A stretch of 43,595 nt of DNA from the NCBI GenBank assembly GCA_024704765.1, contig JAKMXF010000059.1, positions 1-43,595 of the forward strand, read 5' to 3'. Below, piece by piece: positions 22,840 to 34,590 of the stretch. Position 1 is the first letter of the stretch. Every line of letters begins with the position of its first letter. The position numbers and the translations under genes are program-made. The notes beneath the pieces are model-generated. The model saw nothing but the letters and a program-made list of their open reading frames with translations, had not been told where the DNA came from and did not search any database. The DNA comes from Oopsacas minuta. Taxonomy: Eukaryota; Porifera; Hexactinellida; Lyssacinosida; Leucopsacidae.

Positions 22840-23424
22840 GGCGAGACTGTCATATTTGAGTCAGGTTACTTTGGTCTAGTATACTTGGTTCGGATATGCT
22901 TATGGCACAACCCGGTAAGAGTTTGCGTATACTTGTGTGGTGTACTTTGATCGGTAACTGGGCGAGTTTGGTCGGATAGGCTTATATTGAATTGTACTGT
23001 TTTGGCATGACACAAACATGCGACCAGACACAGACCAGGACATCGGGGTTGCCATAAGAATGGTGTCATATTAACCATTTACCAATTAGACGTTTTCGGA
23101 CCTTCTTATAGTTTTCCCATAAATCATTTGGAATTCAAACAGCAAGAACACAGGATAGACAGGTGAACAAGTGTTTCGCCCCGGCTTGGACTCGTCAGTT
23201 GCGTTACCTTTCTCGCAATACACTTGAGTAGTTGAATTGGCGTATTTAAGTGGTATTACTTCTTGTTTTCGCCACTGGGGATGTGCCGTTGCAGGTCGGG
23301 TTTCCATTATCTGGGCTCGTCAAGATAGGAATTGCGTTGCCTGAATAACCTCGAGCAGAGGTCCCCACAAGGTTCGAGGTACCTTGCCTTTGAGTGCTTT
23401 CGACAACATAGTAGAGGTTAATGC
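22840..23424. other. Sequence downstream of the integrase-OTU gene
   Basis: Minus-strand frames at 23086-23307 and 22866-23078 are open but show no recognised domain. They could be a last exon or the 3' region of the gene that ends at 23425, or the terminal repeat region of that element. I found no matching inverted repeat on the other side. Confidence 0.35.
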
Positions 23425-24122
23425 TTATGAATCAGTGATTTCAATAAGATTTTTATCGCTGAAGGAGAAGGTCGGATTTTTATTATTAAACATATTGTAT
23501 ACTGGCTCATAATGGTCAGAATAGTTTGCAATGTATAGAGCAGGGATGTGAGTGTAGTTGTTGGAAGCACTTAAACGTAACCACCGGATTTCAGTATCTA
23601 AGCTTCCCTCCGTTCGATAAATTTTGTTGGCAACATAGATATCAGCTTCGAGTTGTGCAGAGGCTGCAATCAATTCAGCAACAGTGGCCCAGCTGCCATT
23701 GCTGCTCATGGAAGTACCATTAATATGATGAGAAGTAGTAGTAGTCAGAACCTCATTGAAGTACCAATTAATAACATCCTTCTCATCACTCACCATATAG
23801 CGGCAGACCTCACCTCGGATCTTGGCATGATACTCTTGACTTCCTGAAATGAGTTTAGACAGACATCTAAATAGACAGTTGCCATCACGTTCAATACTGG
23901 TGCACTCCCACGGCTCATATTCTCACACTCTACGCCCTACTATAGTAGAATATTGGTCAGTTGGTTGTTGGAATTGGATTTCTAACAGATTGCACTTCTC
24001 TTTCTGCCACTCAGTCGTAATGGGGGTAATGATGGGGTTATCAGACTCTAGATGGTGAATATCGAGGTGTGAAAGTTCACTACTCTTAGGTTGAATAAAT
24101 TCTTTTCTATGAAATCGATTGC
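23425..24122 (-). CDS. OTU-type cysteine protease exon with intact triad
   Basis: This is the last exon of the integrase-OTU gene. After a linker (SSELSHLDIHHLESDN ... TTEWQKEKCNLLEIQF) and one in-frame TGA at 23923-23925 comes an ovarian-tumour-domain peptidase. It has SIERDGNCLFRCLSKLISG (Asp at 23884-23886, nucleophile Cys at 23875-23877), then SQEYHAKIRGEVCRYM, then GSWATVAELIAASAQLEADI (the conserved W...E..A.A segment), and finally IANYSDHYEPVY with the catalytic His at 23512-23514. From Cys to His the frame is uninterrupted. OTU enzymes cleave ubiquitin-type isopeptide bonds; its role beside an integrase is unknown. The acceptor ..AATTTAG before 24122 is good, but the first codons seem shifted against the preceding exon. 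Confidence 0.75.
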
Positions 24123-27100
24123 CTAAATTAGCATAGTTGGTAGCAACATTAGATAACTTTAACTATTCATATAAGCGACTCAAAAACATTACCAGTGCAT
24201 ATAACACTTTATCAACGTAGTCCCAGGCTTGTGTAGGCCCCATGTCTGGATAGATGTGTTTAGAGAACTCCATCAGGCTGTAAGTAATCTCGCTTCTCTA
24301 TAAACAGAACAAACTCGTAAATTCACACAACCAATATTTAGCCAGTATTAATTACGAAAAAATGAGGGACAGACCGATGTGAATTTGAAAGTTAAAATAT
24401 AGTTGCACTAACCATTATTTCGGGCCTGTAATCTTTTAATATCTGATACGCGATTACATCAGGGATGCAGAAGCCTTTTACATTACTTGACTTCTGCAAT
24501 GTCTCGTGAAATTTCGAGAGATATATTCCACGATTCTTATGATCGGTATATGCTAACTAAAAGAATAGTCTATAGTGTACGTTATTCCGAAAATAAGAGA
24601 TAATTGAGAAATTTAATTTGGTCATAGATAATGTAGAGAACAATGAAAGCGAACGAATACCTTGAAATTTTCTAGTCAGTTGAGGAGCAATTCCTTTGAG
24701 ATGCCAAATTTCTAATTACCGGGAAGCATAGTTACTTCCTTTTCACTTTTCTATATGAGCAAATGAAACGTGGTAAAGTAAAGGCTTTGGGCAATGAAAT
24801 GAATATGTACATACCTTGAATTTCTTAGTCACCACATCTGTAGGTATATCCGTGAATTTACGTTTAGGCGATTTGGCTTCTGATCGCGGAACATATTGTC
24901 GTGTCAAGTGTATGGATACTTGCTAAACTTGAAATCATTACCTTCCTTGAGAACCAATGCACGACTCTCTGTCACTTTAGCTACTGTCATGGGACCAATG
25001 TATTTGCCTCCTTTCTTGGTTCCAGGCATTTTCTTTGCTTTTCGCATGTTACGAACGAGTATCTGATCTCCTTGCTTTATGCTCGTACTGGGAAATGTGA
25101 TTACGTAAGTGATTATCAAAAGTTAATAGCCACATGATTGATTACCTCCTCTTTTTAACCTTATCATCGAATTGGTATTTTTGTATTTGTTGTTCCATGT
25201 TAATATTTTCTTGGGCATGTAATTTGGATTCTGAGCGAGCTTCCATCAAAGACTCTATCTAACCATCAGAATATTCAAGTTCTGGAGAGAATGTATCATC
25301 ATCTTCTTCATCGCTAGAAGTTTGCAGTTGTAGATTGTTGAGTTCTTCCTCCTCCTCAAAATGAAGCACGTTAGAATGGTGAGTAGAAGACTGCAATTAG
25401 CTTCTCTTCCGTACATCAGATAGAATGGTGAGTAGTCTGTTGATTTCTTCCAGCAAGTGTTAGCAGCTAGAACAGCAGCATGTAATTTGCTCGGCCACTC
25501 TGCACCTGTTTCTACTAACATTTCGTGGAATTTGCTAAAGTAGGCAAGGCAATAAAACAATTAGGACTGGTTGATTTTAGTATTCTATATACTACTTACG
25601 TTTTGATGATTTTATTGTGCGCTTCGACAAGCCCGTTACTCTGTGGGTGGTAAGCAGTTGTCTCACGGTTGTCAGCTTTAGTTTGTGGTGAAAATCTTGA
25701 AAGTCCTAAATTTAGGTTTGAAATTCAGTTATTTTAGTACAATAATAGCTATAGTTGAATATCTATATAAATCAGACACTATTTCCATGTCGGATTATCT
25801 GCAGGTTCCAGCGCATATAAATTAATGATTAAATTGACCAGCCTCGTCCAATTTAGTTAATTTCATACATATAGGATAATTTTAATTAAAAAGGTAACAC
25901 ACCTTGCTGACAAACTCACGTCCTTGATCATGTTGAATTATCTGAGGCACTCCTAGAGTAAAATATATGCTCTCCAGCTGGGTCAAGACCTCTACTGGTC
26001 TTGGTTTTCATTGGGCGAACCGCACAGAATTTGGACAATTAACAAGTTGTGACCAAAAGATGTTTATACCCTTCAGTATTCTCTTGCAAATCACAGACCA
26101 GATCAATAGCGATGTGCTTCCAGGGTTGGTCGGTGGAGGACTTGGTTGCAGTTCCCTTTGAGGCTGAGGTGGTAGTGCAGCAGTCAATTGACAATTACGA
26201 CAAGATTGGACCTAAGGAGAAAGAGATATTACGTAATCTACAAACACATGAATGATGTCATGTACAAGTTTGCATACCACAGATTTTTGAAATCTTGCGT
26301 AATGATTAAGCAAAAATAATCATTACAAGATCTAAGTTCAAAACGTTTCAAGAGTAATATAATAATTTTAATTCTGCTTGGTGGGTCCAGAAAGTCATGA
26401 TAATTTTTATTTTAATTCAAAACAACTTTTAATTGATTTTGTTTTGACTAAGAATTACCCAGAAACAGTGTCTGAGATGTCATACGTACTGCAAAAATAT
26501 AAGTAATGTACAGATCACACCTATGACATGACCGACACAACTAGTGCGGTAGGCCCGTTGCTTTTGAAAGAATAAAACTTGGAAATATAATATACTATTT
26601 CGATGTGCAGTTGACGCTAACTCAAACAGATTTTTCCCTTGAAGTTCGGTTCGTGATAACAGATGCAACTATATCCAGCACTTTCACCACAAAACTCGAG
26701 GAAACTGGGATCCGTACAGTTTTCTTCCTAATTCATTCAAGGAAAAACCACGCTGACATATCTAACGGGTATTATTTTGACACAAAATTGTAACGGGGTT
26801 AGAGCGAGCAATTTATGACAGTCAATAACTCTAGAAAGATAATACATCGGTATCAATTGAGTTGGATCACTTGGAATTGGATGAGCATTTCAATTGTAAA
26901 TATTAATAAAACTTACATAATTTCTAGCATCTTTGCTCATCCCTGGCCAGAAATATTCGTGTTTGATAGACTTGATTGTAGTGTTGATTCCAGGATGTGC
27001 AGCACTGTCATGGTAGCGTCTGATAATATCAGATACTTGGTCTGAGCAGACAACCTCTAATGAGCGCGAATTATTTCCACTATTGATCACCTAATGACAC

Positions 27101-27455
27101 ATGTTAAAAGATATTGTAGAATAATAAAAAATTATTAGTTATCTCACTATAAGCACAATGATATTTAGAGCAGGGGTGCAAAACTGGCTCCCCTCACAAT
27201 TTTAGCCATGTGCCGAAAATTCAACCCTTATCATTCAGTAATTATGTGTCTAGTTTGAATAATGGAATAAGTAGATCTTTAGAAAGTTAACATACAATAA
27301 AATACAGAACAAGGTCATTGTGTTCTAGAATGTTCTGTTAAAATTACCTTGAAATTTGTTTTCCTCTCCGATTACATATTGTGAAGCCTTCACACGAAAG
27401 TTCTTTTTGGCACGACATGTAATCTTAGATTGGAGGACAGTTGTTGGATCACACC
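23425..27455 (-). pseudogene. Multi-exon integrase plus OTU protease, Ginger1-like
   Basis: Minus-strand exons inferred from open reading and splice signals: 27455-27348, 27090-26917, 26211-25903, 25705-25600, 25534-25146, 25087-24815, 24556-24413, 24297-24193, 24122-23425. Introns start with GT (GTAAGT after 26917 and 25600) and end with TTAG/CAG. The protein order is: basic segment; H2C2 integrase zinc finger (YHDSAAHPG ... SCRNCQ); DDE core with IDLVCDL, QHDQGREFV and HPQSNGLVEAHN; KSTDYSPFYLMYGREA; acidic linker EEEEELNN; integrase-C-terminal-like KQGDQILVRNMRK; and an OTU protease. Integrase with OTU is known from Ginger1 DNA transposons. Single-base frameshifts (near 26105, 26030, 25420, 24920 and 24100), stops at 25257 and 23923, and junctions whose phases disagree indicate decay or read errors. 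A host gene recently derived from Ginger is the main alternative. Confidence 0.72.
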
Positions 27456-28730
27456 CTGCGTGAAAAAGATTGTAATAGCTTCGTATTCTTCTGCTAACTT
27501 CTTTTAGCTTGGAGAACGGATTCTATATGAAATACGCGGAACAGGGTTTTCTAACAATTTCTTTGGAAGAAAAAGTAGTAAGACCACCAATAGTATAAAC
27601 CTACGTAAACCAATGGAAAATGTGTGTACGTAGATTACCATATTATTTACAATAGGAGTAAGAAAATGTAACGGATAAGTAAGAGTTAAAATTTCATCTA
27701 GAACAAGATCGATGAAGCATTAATATAGATGAGTTAAAATCTCACGCAACAGCTCTAGACCATTGCTCCTTTTGCACGTCCACATAGAACACACTGACAG
27801 CTTGCCTTGTGTCCCGGTGCCTAGCTCCGTTGGTAATTCAAGGCACCGTGTCTCTGTGTTTGGACACTCTCAATATTCAAAAAGGGTTATTATATGCCTG
27901 TGTGTGTAGATGCATCGTCCTCCGCAAGGGCAGTACTACCATTAAAAAATACAAAAAACATTCAAATGATACGTTTCCAAGATTCTACCATAGCAATTCA
28001 AATTCTTGTTTCGCAATGGATATTATTATGTCAAATATTCTAGATTAGTAGACCATATATTGTAATACTATACTTGGTGTCCGTGGTGACTCTCTGGATA
28101 AAAGTCTAGCCATAACAATTCTTAGGACCTGAAAATATAACTAGCGACGTGTAGTGTTATGGTGTAGCCAGCTACTAAGATAGTTAAATTAGGCCCGGCC
28201 AACTAAACATTGCTTCCGTCGGGCTGATTATTGTTGAATAGGAAGTTTTATATGGGGATTGCACATAGTGACACAATTCAATGATTTTTGTTTTTGTATA
28301 TTTTGTCGTTACCACATCTTTTCATACTTGTATATGTTATATTGCTAAAAACTAGGAAATATCTGAAATTTTGGACCAGTACAGTGATATATAAGAATGA
28401 TTTCACATAGGGAATCCTAATACTTCATATATACTCAAAATGGTACATTTTTTGCCGACGAAATGTATAAGGGTATTAAACTATACACACAATCAATATC
28501 TACAAACACTACCAGGGAGAAATCATATCACCAGATTTCGTCTTAAGCCATTATATTACAAAAATTCTCCATTAGAAGCTCTTTAAATAGCAGATTATTG
28601 CTTATGCAGTTGCAAAATTATAATCGCGGGATCTCATTATGTTTCTCCCAAAATATCAAAAATTAGTCATGAGTGAGATTCGCTTCGAGGGTTATTTTGT
28701 TCACCATGGGTGACATATTTTGGCAAATAT
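27456..28730. other. Region upstream of the integrase-OTU gene
   Basis: The integrase frame stays open to about 27540 (KLKEVSRRIRSYYNLF), so its first exon may extend that far; otherwise no gene is seen. A small stem-loop (CGGTGCCT, 18-nt loop, AGGCACCG) lies at about 27815-27850. The frame 27809-28048 shows no known motif. Confidence 0.4.
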
Positions 28731-28738
28731 TCACTAAT

Positions 28739-28867
28739 AACTCGACAAACATAAATATTTTGGTCAATTCATCCTACCAACATGCAGTATATACCCAACT
28801 TCCTATATCCTGAAGATACATTTTGACGTGTTATCACTGAAGAACATGATGCAATTTGAAAATGACC
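28739..28867. repeat. Left part of a second palindromic-repeat copy
   Basis: AACTCGACAAACAT followed by a TATATACCCAACTTCCTATA-type core aligns with 18237-18350. The right counterpart TAACGATTATCGAGT lies at 31198-31212, just beyond the hAT element at 28876-31193, so the hAT interrupted this copy; most of the right arm is missing. Confidence 0.55.
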
Positions 28868-28875
28868 GTGTATAG

Positions 28876-31193
28876 CAGTGGTTCCCAAACTTTTCTCTTT
28901 GCGTACCCCTCAAACTCAATCTTGTGTGTGTTGTACCCCTTAAAATTGCCTGCATTGTAAATATTTGGTTTACAATCACTTTTACCCACTGGTGAAAAAT
29001 AAAAGTGTTTAGAATCTAGCAATATAAAAAAGTATAAAATCAATTAGTGGGAATGAGGTGCTTGCATGTTGTGTATCAGGCTATCAATTCGTAGCACCGT
29101 TTTTTAAAGGGTCAGACGGAGATCAGCTTCCACAGACAACTGCGCTCGAAATTTGTTTTGAATTAGTAATAGTGGTGAAAGATCCTGTTTACAAAGGTAA
29201 GTACTGGGAAACATGAACAAAGTTTTTACTGCCGTGTCAGCCACGTTGCGATATATCAAGCTCATTTCGCACCAGAACTTCGTGAGTGCGAGTGTTTCAA
29301 ATTGATCTCGGGCATTAGAATCATTGGAGAAGAGGGTATTATAGATCAGAGTATAGGTGCTCTAATAAAGGCTTACGTTTCAGCATTGCGAAATGAATTT
29401 CATCCTTACTTCCCAGATCTGAGCGATCTGGACATGAAATGGTTCGAAATCCATTTAGATGCGATGTAACTCCTATACCAGACAGAGTCTAAGAGGAATT
29501 TGTTGAATTAGTCAAGAGTTGCTGAGAGGCTTTCAAAAAATCGAACTTTCCCAAGGTAAATTTAGCTTCCCATAGTTTTAACTTCATAATAATTGCCCGA
29601 AACATGTCCACACAATCAATCACGGTAGTAAACAGTTATTGGAGGGACTTGTTGAGCAAGTTGATTCGCGAGAAGATATCAGTTAAGTAGGCGAGCTTTT
29701 TCAGCCATTCTCTATCTGAGAGTTTGCCTAAGAATATTTTTAACTTCTCTTTCCCATTACGTTCCAAGAATTCTAACAATCGGTTTTTCAGTGAATATAC
29801 TCGAGAGAGAGCATGTTCCCTCGTGAGAGGCAGCGAACTTCAGTATAGAACAGCAAATTGTGATGGTCAATATAAAATTATTGGCACAATAGGTGGAACA
29901 CACGTGTATTCAGAGTATTGAACTTGATAAAATTAACCATGGTGGCAACATCATCAAGAACAAGTTTTAGATCGGATGGAAGCGTTGTAGACGCAAGAGC
30001 GTATCGGTGTATCATACAGTGATTGTCTTTCGAAACGGGATTCACTGTTTTTACCCAAGCTCGAAATGCCGAATGAATTCCAAGGTATAGCAGGAGCACC
30101 ATCTGTTGTGCAAACAGAAACTTTCTCTCAGGATAGTTACAGTCTATCAAAGTAATCAGAGACATGCTGGAAGTCATCTTCTCCTTTGTAGTTGTTTCCA
30201 AGTAATGGCAGAATAGAAACTGTACCTTGAAGTCCCGTCTTTGATGTACCGTGCAAATACCAGTAGTTGTGCACACCTAGAAACGTACGTTGACTCATCA
30301 ATTTGAATTCAAAACGTGTTCAACGGGGGCCCCAAAAATCTCAGCAACTACCTGTTCCTCAACGTGATCTGCTATATCTGTATTCGGTGCTTGATTGTGT
30401 CGTTCGAGAGAGGCAGAGAGACGAGTTTCTTTTCGACGCTATCTCCCAAAATGCAGTGCACGATGTCCTTACAACTGGGGAGTATAAGATTTTCTGCAAT
30501 CGTATGTGGTTTCTTTTCTTGATCGATTCGCAAAGCCACCATGCACGAGGCACGAAGACCTGCTTGAGTCTATTGACTCAATTGTCATCTGTGATTTAGA
30601 CGGATCCGCTTTACTCCTCCCTCTTGGTGCTTGAAGAAATCTATATCCTTATTGGCAAAGATTTGGGTGGCACCCGCTTAATTGCCGTTTAAGAAAACTT
30701 GGTTTCATCGAGCCCTTATAGCACCGTATAACATATTACACATTGTGTTAGTTTCCGTCCCTCTTTAAATATGGATGTAAATCCATATTTGAAATAATCT
30801 TCATTATATTTCCGTTTCTTAGCAGATTCGATATGATTTTGTTGATAAAGTCAAGATCTCAAAGAAATACTCTTCCAATTTCCATTTTATTCCATTTTAT
30901 AACAATACGATACACGGGTGGGTGTGATACTCAAATCAATATGAGTTTACACATATGTACGGACAATGGAATCCTTAATTAGCATAACCTCAAACAATAA
31001 ATATTCAAGGGTGATAATAATTAGTGATGAAACTATTGCAACTTTATATATATTAATTATTTGGCATGAAATTACTATCTATGTGATGAGTCTGTTGACT
31101 TGATGGAGTGTAACTTGAAATATTTATATATGATACTTACAGAATTGATAGGGTTATGTGAAATACAGGCATACCCCAGTTTGAGAACCACTG
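28876..31193 (-). mobile_element. Second ZBED-type hAT transposon, old copy
   Basis: The left terminus CAGTGGTTCCCAAACT and right terminus AGTTTGAGAACCACTG (reverse complement) differ at one position. The flanking octamers GTGTATAG and CTCTAACG agree at four positions only, so the duplication is eroded, or the ends are not from one event. At 2318 bp its length fits the complete relative at 14784-16969. The transposase lies on the minus strand. Confidence 0.75.
29110..30560 (-). pseudogene. ZBED5-like hAT transposase, decayed
   Basis: Minus-strand fragments follow the order of the hAT protein at 15057-16853: KKPHTIAENLILPSCKDIV and LVSLPLSNDTIKHRI (30400-30530), VEEQVVAEIFGAP, DESTYVSRCAQLLVFARYI (first catalytic Asp, about 30290), FCHYLETTTKE, DNHCMIHRYALASTTL (about 30020), VNFIKFNTLNTRVFHLLC (about 29910), and near 29150-29280 FWCEMSLIYRNVADTAVKTL with MFPSTYLCKQDLSPLLLIQN, the dimerisation block. 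The BED finger was not found, the second-Asp motif has lost its Asp (YLGIHSAF), and frames change at least five times. It is not the same copy as 15057-16853; the two differ by many substitutions. Confidence 0.8.
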
Positions 31194-31212
31194 CTCTAAC
31201 GATTATCGAGTT

Positions 31213-31914
31213 ATAAGTAGATATTACCAAACAGATGCCATCCATGGTATCTAATATTACTCAGTAACGTGACAACTAGATAATTACAAAAGTTGTATAT
31301 TTATTTGGAAACATCCTTGGATCACAGGCAAAATTTAACTATAATTATTGAAGTCTAGCTAATACACATTGTGCCTCCAATTGTTAGTGCCACTAAAACA
31401 GGTGAAATTAATAGACAAAGCTGTGAGAAATTCTAATTTAGATTGTTTTTTATGTTCTCATGTATAATGTGTTGTATATGTCCTGTTATTGGAAAGGATT
31501 CTGTTAGTTGTGTATAGCAAGTGTATTGTGTTTGCGTGATAGATTAAGTATTCTCTGTGTGATTCTTCGTGCAATAGGCCTCCATCTAGTTCTCGAGAGT
31601 CTATGCTATTGTGTAAGAGGTGGTGCGGAGTACAAATACTCTGAATATGCCAAATATCCACACGCCATGATTTTGTGAAATGCGAACTCATCGTCGGATT
31701 ATTACGCTATCATGACAGCAACCAAAAAATCAAAATTACCCGAATAAGGATATTTTGAGAATTTCATAATACTCGAACCCCGTGGCCCGGAGGGGGTGGA
31801 GCTACATCTCTTGAGCTTATGGCAGCACCACCTCTGCTCCCCACATAACCTGCTCACCTAAACAAATAATTTGATGTCTATATTCTTGTGAATTCTTATT
31901 AGAGCATTTTTATA
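31213..31914. other. Spacer
   Basis: To about 31260 it still resembles the flank of the palindromic repeat (shared ATCCATGGT). The minus-strand frame 31458-31691 has no recognisable motif. A G/C-rich patch (GGCCCGGAGGGGGTGGAGCT) is at about 31783. Confidence 0.35.
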
Positions 31915-32770
31915 TATATAGCTATGTTGTCATATAAACACTTTATTTCCGAAATTTGCACGAGTGAGGATGATATTGAAGATTGTTCGGAACAGGTCAA
32001 CGAAGTTCTAAGTAATTCTCTAGATGTTCCATTGGATAATTGAGATGTCATGATGGGAATAGCAGCCTAAAAGGACTGAAATCTATAAGTATGAAGGTGT
32101 ATTTTCGACACAAAGCGTGCCAAATATTTCACACAAACCCTGAAGGAGAAATTGAGGTCCATCTTGACATTAGTTCTTCATTTGCCAATCCCACAGCCTA
32201 AATTGAAATTTTTTCCTCAAACTCAATTCAGTTCTGTTTTACCACAGCCACCATGCGAAATTCGTTTAGATTATGTTGAAGTTGACGGTGTTACTACTTT
32301 TACTGCCGTCACTATCCTCAGCCGAACGCGGAACCGACAATGGCGCAGATTCTGTTTCGACCATGGAATAAGATAATCTAGGCAGCCATAACACATCAAA
32401 ATTCAGAGGCACATAAAACAGGCGTCTACTCCGGAATGAGTGTAGTTATAATCAAGATAAACGTAATCCAAATATTGCCGCTAATCTTAGCGAGTCTTAT
32501 CATCGATTGATAATCGACAATCGTAAAATATCGCTGATGTTGCCCGAGTAGTAGTACTATGCACACGCCGAAGCATTGCTCTGCAAGGGCATAGTGAATC
32601 TGAAGAAGTTCCTTCGAGGGAATTTTATTGAGATATTAAATCTACTCGTCACCAAGGATGAGTTCATCGCACAGAAGTTAAAGGCATGTAATATGAAGTA
32701 TATCCATTCAACTATTCAATATGATATACTAGGAATTGAAGCAGAATTACTACGGGCGTTCAATAAGTAG
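31915..32770 (+). pseudogene. N-terminal part of a ZMYM1-type hAT transposase
   Basis: The firm part is 32580-32770. One frame reads IALQGHSESEEVPS and the next reads LRGNFIEILNLLVTKDEFIA, then KYIHSTIQYDILGIEAELL. This is the DUF4371 signature (a ...LRGHxE segment, then GNFxELLxL, then Y.S..IQNEII). The upstream piece (an SSHFISEICTSEDD-like segment at 31915, and an FCFDHG stretch near 32350) is compatible with the N-terminal zinc-finger region but shows no motif. The C-terminal counterpart lies at 34600-36880 on the same strand, with a mariner element in between. Confidence 0.55.
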
Positions 32771-32789
32771 TCGTTATCACACTGTAATT

Positions 32790-33890
32790 CTCATTTTCCT
32801 AGCATAATTGTGTAGTCAGTGATGGAGTTTCTCATAGGATTCCCCTTCGTGCTGTAAAACTAATTTAAGCCTTTTGATCCAATCGAAAGATACCTTTTGT
32901 AGTCTTTGGTTGGTACACCTTTCATATACTGGAATATCATCGATCCCATCTGAGCTCGATTCTCGAGTTCCTGCCTGATAGATGTTTCGTCAGCATTGGA
33001 AACGACCAAAGTCACAGAGAGCTAGATCTGGCGAGTAGGGAGGGTGATCAAGTGCCACAATTTTCATAGCTTCCAACTTTTCACTAGCCAGCTTTGTCCT
33101 GTGTGGTCGGGCGTTATTATGCAATATTGGCAATCCACGAGTTCCAGTCCTTGGCCGTCAATTTTGGTAGAATTTTTCAACCTCTTGTTAGAGACTCATT
33201 GGTGTAGGAGGAGCCTGTTATTGTTTGCTATCTGGGGACACAAATCTGGCACACTGGACCATTAGAATAAAAAGATATACAGCACATAACCTTCGGGTCC
33301 CGAAAGTCATGTCGGGATCATTGGTGGGTCTTGTCCTTTTGCCACCCATATTTTGTTTACTTCTTTTGGTAAAGGCTCAGAATAACGTACCAAGTCTCGT
33401 CACCTGTTACTATCTCAAATAACCTTCTGGAGTCAGCTCGATCAAACTCAGAGCTCAATGTAGTAGCGCATTGTACCCTCTTTGCTTTCTGGGCCTGAGT
33501 TAGTAAATGCAGCACCCATCGAGCACATATCTTTCAGAATTTCATATTATCATGTACAATAGCTTGAGCAGTTCCCATTGAGAACCCAGCCGCATCAGCT
33601 ATGTCCACAAGCGTGATATGAGGGTCTTCTTCAAGTAACGCGGATACTTCAAGGATGTTTTTCTACTTGACGCTGGATACTGGTCTCCCTATTCTTGCCT
33701 CATCTTCAATGGACACTCTACCTTCAAGGAAGCGTCTAGCACAATCAACAACTGTATAATATGGAAGTGTGGTATCCTTATAAACTTTCTCTAAATCTTT
33801 GTGAACATCTGTTATTGAAATTTTGAGCAGTGTTCTGATCTTCACATATGCTCTCTGCTCAATTCTGAAATCGGCACTTGTTGAAGCCAT
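32790..33890 (-). pseudogene. mariner (DD34D) transposase, decayed
   Basis: The minus-strand start is at 33890: MASTSADFRIEQRAYVKIRT, then YYTVVDCARRFLEGR and SIEDEARIGRPVSS, the paired helix-turn-helix DNA-binding part of a mariner transposase. Downstream, in changing frames: LEEDPHITLVDIADAAGFSM, GDETWYV near 33390-33406 (first catalytic Asp), NNARPH-like text near 33100 (the second Asp appears mutated), PPYSPDLALCDFGRF near 33000-33040 (third Asp), and a C-terminal tail towards 32790. Stops and frameshifts are frequent. I did not identify its inverted repeats with confidence. It seems to sit inside the ZMYM-type hAT element. Confidence 0.75.
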
Positions 33891-33899
33891 TAAACATGT

Positions 33900-34590
33900 T
33901 ACTATAATAAACTGTCAAAATATAAATATACACAATATGATAACGAGACATCAGAATAAAAAAAGCTTTACATTATTGAATTCACAATGGATGGATTGTT
34001 ATTAGAAAATTCAGTTTGATCTGGATCGAAATATTCCGACTTACAAAATTTGGAATAACGACTACTAATTGAACGCCCGTACTAATTAGAAGCAAACTAG
34101 TTACGAAAATTTCAATGGTTGGATCATTCGAACTGATAGCTGATGAGTTGAAGACATGTCAAAAAACAGAACAAATAGCTATCTGTGTTAGCTCTGTATT
34201 GAATTATATGGCGTTGAATGTTTGATCTAAGTAAAACTTGGGGAAGGCCTCGATGCCTCTTCGTTAGCGAAGGACCTAGATGCATCTTCGTTAAAAAGTG
34301 TGTCAAGTGCTTGCCGTCCATCTCATCAACGCTAAATATTTTAGTCTATTGCTACAATTTTGTTTCTGGTCAGAATGTGTATCCTCACTTTATCGTTGAG
34401 CAAAGGACTATGATAAAATATGGTAACAATAGAGTTATACACCTGTTCAGCTCAAACTTCATAGTGATACACGGTGGATAAGTAGATGGACTTCATGTAA
34501 TACCGTTCTTACAACAACAGCGGCGCTGATGAATACCTTAGGGTAATACATGAGAGAAGGGACAAAACAATAATAGAGCTACCACAGTCA
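33900..34590. other. Spacer, possibly eroded middle of the ZMYM-type hAT
   Basis: No motif is recognisable. The paired frames at 34124-34321 (minus) and 34218-34481 (plus) overlap and are probably chance; a short local repeat (CTTCGTTA..GAAGGACCTAGATGC) is seen at 34255-34290. Confidence 0.35.

Noticed and set aside
23923-23925. In-frame TGA before the OTU domain as a selenocysteine codon, given SepSecS in the same window
   Set aside because: No SECIS-like hairpin was identified downstream, the gene has other lesions, and OTU proteins are not known selenoproteins. A simple stop mutation is more likely.
27173-27200. CAGGGGTGCAAAACTGGCTC as a hAT left end
   Set aside because: No matching right end or duplication was found nearby, and it falls in an intron of the integrase-OTU gene; kept only as a curiosity.
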